From assembly GCA_019428945.1 (NCBI GenBank), contig JAHYJM010000001.1, positions 28,837 through 92,836 of the forward strand: a stretch of DNA of 64,000 bases. Reading direction: 5' to 3'. Position numbers and translations under genes: made by a program. The notes below the pieces were generated by a model. The model searched no databases, was not told where the DNA came from, and saw nothing but the letters and a program-made list of their open reading frames with translations. The DNA is from Bacillota bacterium. Lineage in GTDB: Bacteria; Bacillota; Dethiobacteria; DTU022. Below, piece by piece: positions 15,202-23,742 of this stretch. Each line of letters starts with the position of its first letter. The stretch's first letter is position 1.

Positions 15202-17574
15202 ATGAGCAACCAATTAAATCTATTCGACACCATCATTGAACGTCACAATAGCAAAGCCTCCGGATTAATTATGATTCTGCAGGATATCCAGACTGAATTT
15301 GGTTACCTTCCGCCGGAGGCTGTATCAAGAATATCCGAAACACTTCATATTCCGCAGTCACAGGTTTATTCAGTAGCAACATTTTATAAATCCTTTTCTT
15401 TAAAACCGCAGGGTAAGCATAAAATAGATATTTGCGAAGGCACCGCCTGCCATATCAGGGGTGCTTCTGTTTTAATGAGCCAGGTATCTGAAGAATTAAG
15501 TATAAAGCCCGGTGAAACCACCGCAGATGGTGAATTAACATTAAACTCTGTTCACTGTGTGGGAGCCTGCGCAATGGCCCCTGTAGTTGTAATTGACGGT
15601 GCCTACCATGGCAGCGTTACCTCTTCGCAGTTGTCAAAAGAGCTTAAGAGTTGCTGTTCTTCAGAAATTAAAAAGAAAGATGCTAAACCACCGGCAGAAA
15701 CAATAGTTGGGCTGGGTGAAAAAATAGCATCTCCTGAACAACTCGATAGAATAAGAAACCGGATCGCCAGTGAAAAACCGCTAAACGAAGCAAAGATTCT
15801 GGTTTGCGCCGGAACCGGCTGCCTGGCCAAAGGTAGTCTTGCAGTTGCTGAAGCGATCAGCCGGGAATTAAGATCTTCAGCCCTCGACCTACCGGTTAAT
15901 CTTGGCTTAAAAAGAGTAGGCTGCCAGGGCTTTTGTGAAAAGGGACCCCTTGTAATTATTTCACCACAGAAAATTTTCTATAACAATGTCCGTCCGGAAG
16001 ATGCCGAAGTAATAATCAGGGAAACAATAATCGGTAAAAAGGCAGTGGAGAGACTGCTTTATCATGATCCTGAGACTGAAAAGAGCATGGAGGTTTATGA
16101 AGAGATACCGTTTTTCGCCGGACAGGAGCGAATAGCCCTTAGAAATGTTGGTACTATCGATCCGCTCGACATTAAAGATTATATCGCACAGGGCGGTTTC
16201 AGTGCTCTAATAAAAGCACTTTATAAAATGAATCCCGGGCAGGTTATCAGCGAAATTGAAAGTTCCGGTTTGCGTGGAAGAGGAGGAGGAGGCTTTCCCA
16301 CCGGAAGAAAATGGCGCACAAGCGCTTCTGTTCCGTCTGATATCCGTTATGTAATCTGTAATGGTGACGAGGGAGACCCCGGCGCTTTTATGGATCGCAG
16401 TATCATGGAAGGCGATCCATACTCAGTTCTTGAAGGCATCATAATCTGTGCATATGCGATAGGCGCTTCTGAAGGTTTTATCTATGTCAGGGAAGAATAT
16501 CCGCGCGCTTTAAAACACCTCCAGGCTGCAATCGACCAGAGCAGGAAAGCCGGGATCCTCGGCAGTGATATTTGTGGCACCGGTTTTTCATTTGATATCA
16601 CTATTAACCGGGGTACGGGCGCTTTTATCTGCGGCGAGTCAACAGCGCTAATGCAATCAATTGAAGGTAAGGTCGGAGAGCCACGGGCAAAATATATCAG
16701 ATCCGCCGAACGGGGTCTTTATGATAAACCTACTGTTTTAAACAACGTTGAAACTTTTACTAATATACCTGAAATTATTCGCAAAGGTGCCAAATGGTAC
16801 TCCTCGACCGGAACAAGCACCAGTCCCGGCACCAAAGTCTTTTCAGTCGTGGGCAAAGTGAAGAACACAGGACTGGTAGAGGTTCCAATGGGAATAACTA
16901 TGCGTAAAATCATCTATGATATATGTGGTGGGATCCTTGACAACAAATCATTTAAAGCTGTCCAAACCGGCGGCCCTTCAGGTGGCTGTCTGCCGGCAAG
17001 CAAGCTTGACATACCGGTAGATTTTGACACACTTACACTTGAAGGATCGATGATGGGTTCCGGCGGCATGATAGTAATGGACGAAGAAACCTGTATGGTT
17101 GATGTTGCCCGCTACTTTACAGATTTTCTTTCCCAGGAATCATGTGGGAAATGTGCTGCCTGCAGGCTCGGCCTGGCCAACCTTCACGACATTCTGGACA
17201 ATATTTGCCGCGGTAAAGGTAGAGCAGGGGATATAGAAAGAATAGAAAAGCTGCTTGAACTGCTTGAACAGGGCTCTTTGTGCGGTCTTGGCAAATCTGC
17301 GCCCAACCCTGTTCGCAGTACACTTAAACACTTTAAAGAAGAGTACCTGGCTCACATTAATGAAAAGAGATGCCCTGCCGGAGTCTGCCGGGATTTAATC
17401 AGTTTTCATATAACCGACGACTGTACCGGATGCCGGCGATGTGCCAGGGTTTGTCCGCAAAAAGCGATAAGCGGCAATAAAAAGGAGCTTCATATTATTG
17501 ATCAGGATCTCTGCAACCGCTGCGGCCTATGCCGTGTTACCTGCAACTTTGATGCCGTTATTGTTGAAAGTTGA
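15202..17574 (+). CDS. NuoE-NuoF/HydB-type NADH-oxidising fusion with C-terminal ferredoxin
   Basis: 790 residues in a chain of modules. First a NuoE/HydC-like [2Fe-2S] domain (C78, C83, C119, C123). Then the thioredoxin-like [2Fe-2S] head of HydB (C202, C207, C241, C245). Then the NuoF core with the FMN/NADH loop GRGGGGFPTGRKW near 358 and NGDEGDPGAF near 387, the [4Fe-4S] ESCGKCAACR near 647, and two ferredoxin motifs (CTGCRRCARVC near 741 and CNRCGLCRVTC near 771). In bifurcating hydrogenases and related complexes this HydBC set carries the bifurcating flavin and exchanges electrons with NAD(H) and ferredoxin. There are no membrane complex I subunits here. First gene of a three-gene operon; ribosome site AAAGGACGGG precedes ATG 15202. 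Confidence 0.88.
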   Translation: MSNQLNLFDTIIERHNSKASGLIMILQDIQTEFGYLPPEAVSRISETLHIPQSQVYSVATFYKSFSLKPQGKHKIDICEGTACHIRGASVLMSQVSEELSIKPGETTADGELTLNSVHCVGACAMAPVVVIDGAYHGSVTSSQLSKELKSCCSSEIKKKDAKPPAETIVGLGEKIASPEQLDRIRNRIASEKPLNEAKILVCAGTGCLAKGSLAVAEAISRELRSSALDLPVNLGLKRVGCQGFCEKGPLVIISPQKIFYNNVRPEDAEVIIRETIIGKKAVERLLYHDPETEKSMEVYEEIPFFAGQERIALRNVGTIDPLDIKDYIAQGGFSALIKALYKMNPGQVISEIESSGLRGRGGGGFPTGRKWRTSASVPSDIRYVICNGDEGDPGAFMDRSIMEGDPYSVLEGIIICAYAIGASEGFIYVREEYPRALKHLQAAIDQSRKAGILGSDICGTGFSFDITINRGTGAFICGESTALMQSIEGKVGEPRAKYIRSAERGLYDKPTVLNNVETFTNIPEIIRKGAKWYSSTGTSTSPGTKVFSVVGKVKNTGLVEVPMGITMRKIIYDICGGILDNKSFKAVQTGGPSGGCLPASKLDIPVDFDTLTLEGSMMGSGGMIVMDEETCMVDVARYFTDFLSQESCGKCAACRLGLANLHDILDNICRGKGRAGDIERIEKLLELLEQGSLCGLGKSAPNPVRSTLKHFKEEYLAHINEKRCPAGVCRDLISFHITDDCTGCRRCARVCPQKAISGNKKELHIIDQDLCNRCGLCRVTCNFDAVIVES

Positions 17575-17597
17575 AAGAAACAGGTGAAAATATATCT

Positions 17598-20500
17598 ATG
17601 TCAAACAAAGTATTAATTACAATCGATGGCCGTAAAGTAGAAACAGAAAACAGAACCATGCTCCTGAGTATTTTACGGGACATGGGTTTTAACCTACCAA
17701 CCTTGTGCCATCATCCTTCACTCACTCCATCCGGGGCTTGCCGACTCTGTGTTGTAGAGGTAACCAAAGATAGTTGGAAAGGCGCTTCAAAGATTGTAAC
17801 TTCATGTCTCTATCCGGCGGAAGAAGGTTTAATCGTAAAAACGAGATCTGAGGAAGTTCTGAAAACCCGCCGTACTCTGCTGGAGCTATATATGGCCCAG
17901 TGCCCCGGTTCAGAAGAGATCAGGGCTATGGCCCGCCTTGAAGGTATAGATACAACCTCTTTTACAGTTGGTGAAGCTGATAACAAGTGTGTGTTGTGCG
18001 GTCTTTGCACCAGGGTTTGTCAGGATTGTGGTCCGGGAGCAATTTCAACCCTTTTTCGCGGAAATGACAAATTGGTCGCACCTAACCCTGAGGGAGTTGG
18101 CGATGACTGTACCGGCTGCCGCGCTTGTGCTTATATCTGCCCGACCGGAGCGATACCGATTGAACAGTCTAATCAGACTATGAAAATCTGGAACCGCGAA
18201 TTTGAAGTGCCGATTTGCGAGGTTAAAAGCGACCTGTGCCGCGGCTGTGGGATATGCGAAGAAGTATGCCCATTCTCGGTACCAAGAGCTTCTATACAGA
18301 TTGGGTCTGAAACTGTTTCGTTTATATCCCCTACAGCCTGCCTGGGATGCGGTATCTGTGCCGGGGCCTGTCCCACCGGTGCAATAAGTCAGAAAAAAAC
18401 AGAAGAACTTACAGATCTTGAAAATAATTTGTTTAATAGAAACCTGCAGGGTAAAAATATTGTTTTTGCCTGCTCCCGCTCACCCTTCCCGGCTGACAAC
18501 AGCGAATTAATCAGGGTCAGTTGCATTGGAAGTGTTGATATCACAACTATTTTATCCTGCCTCGCCCGGGGCGCTGACAAAGTGGCCCTGATGTGCAGGG
18601 ACAGACTGACATGTCCCTATAAAGATGGCGGAGATCTTGGTGAAAACCGGGTTAAAACAATTCAGGATATCCTAGGCTACTTAGATTTAGATCCTAATAT
18701 TACATCCTTATTGACCCCTGAACCAGGTCCGGACGGCCCTCAAAATACCTGGGGCGAATATAAACTTTATAAGGGTTTAAAACCGCAAACAGCAATTTAT
18801 ACCACTGATACCATTGAAAAAACCGGGTTGGATCAAGCTCTTGCATTAATTGACTGGTTCAAACTGCAGCCTGAAATTAAAACGGTTCTGCCACCTGAGC
18901 TGGCCTCTCTTTTCGAACCTGAAACTGCAGAAAATTATGATCTTTTATATCTCGGAAATCTTTCCGAGCTTCATCTGTTATTTAAAGATCTTACAGATGA
19001 ATCGCCTGTAATTCCTATTATAGAATCGGCTCTCAGCTTTCTTAAAGAGAAAAATATACCAGTAAAACCGGTATGCAGTATAAAAGAAATTGAAGAATCC
19101 GGTTCCGGCAGAGTGATAACTTTTTCAACTCCACCTAAAGCGCTCCTTGATTCAAAATATGAAATAGTCACTCTGAATCAACTTGCCGGCGGTAATGCTT
19201 TAAATCAGCCCGGATTTACTTTTGCCTTAAATGATACTGAGCGTAAAGAGCTGATTGGTGCCTTATCACAGGAAAACAGGGCTAAATCATGTTCATCGGC
19301 AGATGAGTACCTTCAGTACGCCCTTTTGATGCGAAGCGGCGCCTGGCTGAAAACGCTTTCTCCAAAACCGGTTTTTTTTAAACCCGAATATACAATTTCT
19401 AAAGGACCTGAGATAAAGAAATTACCAGATCTATACCGGATAAAAGATCACCCCATCTTACCACCTCTTAGCAAAGCTGACATATCTTTTACTTTTAATG
19501 AACAGCAAGTTATGGCCCGTAAAAATGAAGTCATCACCTCTGCTTTGTATGCTTCCGGAATTCACGTTTTCGGACATCACCAAAGTGATGGAGGCGCTCA
19601 GGGCATCTATTGCGTAAATGGTCAGTGTTCCCAATGTATGGTCATTGCCGACGGCAAACCGGTCAAGGGCTGCATGACTCCGGTCAGGGAAGGTATGGTC
19701 GTAAAGAGTGTAGATGGACTGCCTGTTTTATCAGATTTACCCCCATCTGAAATCGTGATACCGGACACAGCAGAAATCGACACAGATGTGCTGATTATTG
19801 GTGGTGGTCCTGCCGGAATAAGCGCAGCGATTGAACTTGGCACAGTTGGGATAGATACATTAATTATAGATGACAAGCAGGAACTGGGAGGAAAACTGAG
19901 CCTTCAGACCCATAATTTTTTCGGATCTGTGGCTGACTGTTATGCCGGTTCAAGAGGTATGCACATCGGTAAAATTCTAGTTGGTAATCTGAATAAACTG
20001 CCTACGGTCAAAATCTGGCTGAACTCGACGGTAATTGGAGTATTCAGTGACGGCAAGTTTGGGGTATCATGCAATGGGGTTTATCGCCTGGTTAGTGCGA
20101 AAAATGCTCTCTTTTCAACCGGGGCAAGAGAAAAAAGCCTGGCTTTCCCCGGGGCTGACTTACCTGGAGTTTATGGAGCCGGAGCATTTCAGACACTTGT
20201 AAATCGCGATCTAATCCGCTGCGCTGAAAGACTGTTTATTATTGGCGGCGGGAATGTGGGCTTAATTGGCGCCTATCATGCCCTGCAGGCAGGAATTGAT
20301 GTTGTAGGCCTTGTTGAAGCGTTGCCGCACTGCGGCGGTTACAAGGTTCATGAAGATAAAATCAGGCGCTTTGGAGTGCCGGTATGGACCTCGCATACTG
20401 TTCTGCGCATTGAGGGAGAAGAGAAGGTCGAAAGAGTGATCACCGCTGCCCTGGATGATAATTTCAAACCAGTCCCCGGTACCGAAAGGTCTTTTGAAGT

Positions 20501-21503
20501 CGACACTGTCTTGATTGCAGTAGGCTTAAGCCCGGTTAACGAACTTCTTGAAAAAGCTAAGGAATACGGAATCGAAGCTTACGCAGCCGGTGATGCCAAT
20601 GAAATTGCTGAAGCCTCTGCCGCAATCTTTTCAGGTAAAATCATCGGGCGCAGGATTGCGCAGGCTATGGGCGTAGACCTGCCGGTTCCGAGCGACTGGG
20701 AAGCATTCGGCGAAACCTTAAAACACCATGCCGGCGACAGCGACCCATTTATTCCAGAGGAAAGAAAAGATACCGTTTATCCTTTGATCCGCTGCATGCA
20801 GGAAATTCCCTGCAATCCATGCACCGAGGCCTGCCCGAAAAACTGCATCACCATGAATGATTCAATCCTCTCACTGCCGGAATTTGGCGGGGAGTGTATC
20901 GGCTGCGGCCGCTGTGTCCTTGCCTGCCCCGGTTTGGCTATAAATCTTGTCATTGACGATTATGATCCTGAAATGAAAAAAGCGCTTCTGATTATGCCCT
21001 TTGAATTTGTCAATGATCTGATCCCTATCGGGCAGGAGGTTACCACCACCGATATGGAAGGGAATATTGTCGGCAGGGGCAGGGTGATAGCTTATAAAGA
21101 TCGTAAGGCTCAGAACAGCAGGCGTCTGCTTATGCTTGAGGTACCTTACGAAGAGAGACTAGAGGTAGCCGGGTTCCGGGTAAGGGAAATTGATCCGGGA
21201 CAACCGCTTGAAGCGCCTCTTACTGATGCGGAGGATCCGATTGTGTGCCGCTGTGAAAGAGTCAGGAAGAGTGAAATTGTCAGGGCGATAAAAGATGGAG
21301 TGCGTGATTTGAACCAGTTAAAAGCACTCTTACGAACCGGGTTGGGTGGCTGTAACGGAAAAACCTGCACCGATTTGATTCTGCGCATTTACAGGGAAGA
21401 AGGCATCCCTTTAACTGAGCTGACCATGCCTACTCACAGGCCGCTTGTCGCTGAGGTTCACCTGGGTGATTTTATTGCCAAAGATAGAGGAGGAATGAAA
21501 TAA
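17598..21503 (+). CDS. Giant iron-sulfur flavoprotein: NuoG-like, ferredoxin, MvhD, SoxA-like and BFD modules
   Basis: 1301 residues. Order of modules: plant-type [2Fe-2S] (C37, C48, C51, C70) as in NuoG/HydA, but without the usual His-Cys3 cluster. Then four ferredoxin motifs (C131-C141, C171-C181, C214-C224, C248-C258) and an MvhD-like domain with five Cys (292, 309, 321, 333, 339). A middle stretch without motifs follows. Next is a SoxA-type [2Fe-2S] (GIYCVNGQCSQC near 670), an FAD fold (IIGGGPAG near 731) and an NAD fold (IIGGGNVG near 879). Last come two more ferredoxin motifs (C1067-C1084, C1101-C1111) and a BFD-like [2Fe-2S] (C1218, C1220, C1253, C1258). No H-cluster and no folate-binding GcvT domain. 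ATG 17598 is preferred over TTG 17571, which has no ribosome site. Probably the electron hub between the NuoEF-like and DAO subunits. Confidence 0.82.
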   Translation: MSNKVLITIDGRKVETENRTMLLSILRDMGFNLPTLCHHPSLTPSGACRLCVVEVTKDSWKGASKIVTSCLYPAEEGLIVKTRSEEVLKTRRTLLELYMAQCPGSEEIRAMARLEGIDTTSFTVGEADNKCVLCGLCTRVCQDCGPGAISTLFRGNDKLVAPNPEGVGDDCTGCRACAYICPTGAIPIEQSNQTMKIWNREFEVPICEVKSDLCRGCGICEEVCPFSVPRASIQIGSETVSFISPTACLGCGICAGACPTGAISQKKTEELTDLENNLFNRNLQGKNIVFACSRSPFPADNSELIRVSCIGSVDITTILSCLARGADKVALMCRDRLTCPYKDGGDLGENRVKTIQDILGYLDLDPNITSLLTPEPGPDGPQNTWGEYKLYKGLKPQTAIYTTDTIEKTGLDQALALIDWFKLQPEIKTVLPPELASLFEPETAENYDLLYLGNLSELHLLFKDLTDESPVIPIIESALSFLKEKNIPVKPVCSIKEIEESGSGRVITFSTPPKALLDSKYEIVTLNQLAGGNALNQPGFTFALNDTERKELIGALSQENRAKSCSSADEYLQYALLMRSGAWLKTLSPKPVFFKPEYTISKGPEIKKLPDLYRIKDHPILPPLSKADISFTFNEQQVMARKNEVITSALYASGIHVFGHHQSDGGAQGIYCVNGQCSQCMVIADGKPVKGCMTPVREGMVVKSVDGLPVLSDLPPSEIVIPDTAEIDTDVLIIGGGPAGISAAIELGTVGIDTLIIDDKQELGGKLSLQTHNFFGSVADCYAGSRGMHIGKILVGNLNKLPTVKIWLNSTVIGVFSDGKFGVSCNGVYRLVSAKNALFSTGAREKSLAFPGADLPGVYGAGAFQTLVNRDLIRCAERLFIIGGGNVGLIGAYHALQAGIDVVGLVEALPHCGGYKVHEDKIRRFGVPVWTSHTVLRIEGEEKVERVITAALDDNFKPVPGTERSFEVDTVLIAVGLSPVNELLEKAKEYGIEAYAAGDANEIAEASAAIFSGKIIGRRIAQAMGVDLPVPSDWEAFGETLKHHAGDSDPFIPEERKDTVYPLIRCMQEIPCNPCTEACPKNCITMNDSILSLPEFGGECIGCGRCVLACPGLAINLVIDDYDPEMKKALLIMPFEFVNDLIPIGQEVTTTDMEGNIVGRGRVIAYKDRKAQNSRRLLMLEVPYEERLEVAGFRVREIDPGQPLEAPLTDAEDPIVCRCERVRKSEIVRAIKDGVRDLNQLKALLRTGLGGCNGKTCTDLILRIYREEGIPLTELTMPTHRPLVAEVHLGDFIAKDRGGMK

Positions 21504-22675
21504 TGCCGACGGACAATATTTACGATGTTATAGTTATCGGCTGCGGCAGTGTTGGCAATCCGACCGCCTATCATCTGGCAAAAGCAGGTTTAAAAGTACT
21601 TGTTATAGACAGGCGATCAGCAGCAGGACAGGGTGAAAATAAAACTGCAATCGGCGGAGTAAGAGCGACTCACTCAGATCCAGGCAAGATCAGTATTGGT
21701 CTTGAAAGCATCAGGATCTTTTCGACCTGGAAAGATATTTACGGTTTTGATATTGAATGGAAACCGGGTGGTTACTGTTTTCCTGTCTACGATGATATTG
21801 TCGAAGCCACACTAAAAAGCCTTCTACCAGCCCAGAAAGGATACGGTCTAAATATTAACTGGGTCGGTCCCGATGAAATTAAAGAAATTATCCCCGGCAT
21901 TAACCCCGATGGCTTGCGGGGTGGGACCTACTCACCCGATGATGGCCAGGTATCATCTATTCTGGCTCCGATTGCCTTTCAGCGTGAAGCTGAAAAATGC
22001 GGCGCCGTTTACCACTTTAACGAAAGAGTTACCGGTTATTTACTTGATCGTGACAGGGTAACAGGAGTTAAAACTGATAGGGACACGTACTCATCATGCT
22101 GGGTGGTAATTGCTGCCGGTTCTGACGCGGCTGAGCATGGACCGATGCTCGGTATAGATATACCGGTCACACCAGATTCACATGAGGCAGGTATCTCCGC
22201 ACCGATAGAGCATTTCCTTGCCCCACTCATTGTTGATCTGCGCCCCGGACCAGAAGGGAAAACGACAAACTTTTATTTCGGCCAGAATAAAGAAGGACAG
22301 ATTATCTTTTGCTACACGCCAAAAGATCTCTTTATCGGAACAAACCGTGAATCACGATCTGAATTTTTACCCGTTCTGGCCAGCAGGATGGTTGCTCTGA
22401 TTCCCAAGTTTAAAAATCTTTTAATCCGCCGGATCTGGAGAGGCTGTTACCCCATGACGCCAGACGGCGTCCCAATCATCGATTATGCCCGGGAGCTGGA
22501 AGGCCTTATCCTTGCGGTCGGCATGTGCGGCCAGGGTCTGATGCTCGGCCCTGGAGTCGGCAGAAATATTGCATCCATGATCACCAGCAGCAGCCCCTGC
22601 ATTTCTGATCAAGCACAGGCCTGTTTCCGCTGCGATCGTGATATCTATAAATCGGACACAGAAGCCCTCAAGTGA
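21503..22675 (+). CDS. DAO-family FAD oxidoreductase, proline/hydroxyproline dehydrogenase-like subunit
   Basis: 390 residues with an N-terminal FAD fold (GCGSVGNPTAYHLAKAG, followed by acidic IDRR) and the DAO-family C-terminal motif DGVPIIDYARELEGLILAVGMCGQGLMLGP. Homologues pair with SoxA-like subunits in archaeal L-proline dehydrogenase, bacterial D-hydroxyproline dehydrogenase, sarcosine oxidase and cyanide synthase. Because the partner here lacks a folate-binding domain and the neighbours are HypD, rocD and proC, a cyclic imino acid such as proline, P5C or P2C is the most likely substrate. The ATG shares one base with the stop of the giant subunit (TAATG), implying coupled translation. 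Substrate is inference; fold is certain. Confidence 0.8.
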   Translation: MPTDNIYDVIVIGCGSVGNPTAYHLAKAGLKVLVIDRRSAAGQGENKTAIGGVRATHSDPGKISIGLESIRIFSTWKDIYGFDIEWKPGGYCFPVYDDIVEATLKSLLPAQKGYGLNINWVGPDEIKEIIPGINPDGLRGGTYSPDDGQVSSILAPIAFQREAEKCGAVYHFNERVTGYLLDRDRVTGVKTDRDTYSSCWVVIAAGSDAAEHGPMLGIDIPVTPDSHEAGISAPIEHFLAPLIVDLRPGPEGKTTNFYFGQNKEGQIIFCYTPKDLFIGTNRESRSEFLPVLASRMVALIPKFKNLLIRRIWRGCYPMTPDGVPIIDYARELEGLILAVGMCGQGLMLGPGVGRNIASMITSSSPCISDQAQACFRCDRDIYKSDTEALK

Positions 22676-22820
22676 AAACAGTCTATTGCCCACAAGAAAT
22701 ACTTTCCATATCATTTTCAGTTTTTAAATATTAATAGGCTGACTATCTTTTTTTGTCATGCATTGACCCTGTATGTAGATCACTTCAGAGCAATTTCTCT
22801 GCATTTATATATTCCCTGTA

Positions 22821-22849
22821 TTGCACAAAGCCCTCAATTTCGGTAGAAT
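22821..22849 (+). promoter_or_regulatory. Probable promoter of proC
   Basis: TTGCAC (22821-22826), 17-base spacer, TAGAAT (22844-22849), about 35 bases before the proC start. It is a moderate match. It suggests proC can be expressed apart from the flavoprotein operon. Confidence 0.55.
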
Positions 22850-22884
22850 ACATGCTAAGACTTTAATTCAGGGGAGTATGAGCG

Positions 22885-23697
22885 ATGAAAAATGATAACA
22901 TTGGTATTATCGGCTGCGGCGCAATGGGTTCAGCGCTGGCAAAAGGTATGGTAAAAGCAGGTGGCATTAAACCGGCTTCTATTTTCCTTTATGATCTGGA
23001 CAAAGGAAGAATGACAGAACTCGCAAATGAATTGAAAGCGACACCGGCTGAAAAACCGGCAGATTTTATTCCTTTCTGCCGTCACATTTTTATCGCTGTT
23101 AAGCCTCAGGATACGGAAGGATTATTGTACGCTATAAAACCTTACGTCCAGTCTGATCAAATTTATGTATCGATAGCAGCAGGAATTACAATTAGTTTTA
23201 TCGAAAGTTGTCTTTCATCCGGTACTAAGGTCATTCGATTAATGCCGAACACTCCCTGCCTGATCGGTGAAGGCACAATAGCGCTGAGCACCGGTGACGC
23301 TGTTACGGATGATGAAAGGCGAGAAGTTGAATGCCTGCTTAAATCACTTGGCCTGACGATGAGGCTTCCTGAAAAGCTAATGGATGCTGCAACAGGCCTC
23401 AGTGGTACAGGACCTGCCTATGTCTATCTCTTTATAGAAACTATGATTGATGCCGGTGTTTCTGTTGGTATAAGACGTGATGTCGCTACAAAAATGGTAG
23501 TACAGAATGTGATCGGCGCCGCAAAAATGCTGGAGACAAATGCGCAGCATCCTGCGGAACTTCGTAATATAGTCACATCTCCGGCAGGAACTACAAGTTC
23601 AGCTCTGCTTGTTCTTGAAGAATCTGGTTTCCGCAGCTGTCTGATTAAAGCAGTGAGGGAAGCAACCAGGCGTTCAGAAGAACTACGGCTGGGTTAA
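22885..23697 (+). CDS. proC: Pyrroline-5-carboxylate reductase
   Basis: 270 residues. N-terminal Rossmann motif GIIGCGAMGSALAKGM, the VKPQD signature near residue 73, RLMPNTPCLIGEG near 113, and the conserved C-terminal dimer region ATGLSGTGPAYVYLF and VTSPAGTTSSAL. It reduces P5C to proline with NAD(P)H. In biosynthesis it takes P5C from glutamate, but no proA or proB is nearby; here P5C produced by HypD is the obvious source. AGGGGAG lies upstream of ATG 22885. It precedes nifV by 45 bases with no terminator. Confidence 0.95.
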   Translation: MKNDNIGIIGCGAMGSALAKGMVKAGGIKPASIFLYDLDKGRMTELANELKATPAEKPADFIPFCRHIFIAVKPQDTEGLLYAIKPYVQSDQIYVSIAAGITISFIESCLSSGTKVIRLMPNTPCLIGEGTIALSTGDAVTDDERREVECLLKSLGLTMRLPEKLMDAATGLSGTGPAYVYLFIETMIDAGVSVGIRRDVATKMVVQNVIGAAKMLETNAQHPAELRNIVTSPAGTTSSALLVLEESGFRSCLIKAVREATRRSEELRLG

Positions 23698-23742
23698 ATT
23701 ATTTACATCTATGATACACTGCGGAACAAAGGAGGTGCTTTT

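Noticed and set aside
15202-21503. Annotation as NADH:quinone oxidoreductase (complex I) NuoEFG or as [FeFe]-hydrogenase
   Set aside because: No membrane subunits are nearby, the NuoG-like part is fused to amine dehydrogenase modules, and there is no H-cluster motif.
21503-22675. Sarcosine oxidase beta subunit
   Set aside because: The partner chain has no folate-binding GcvT-like domain and no glycine cleavage genes are near; proline-type substrates fit the context better.
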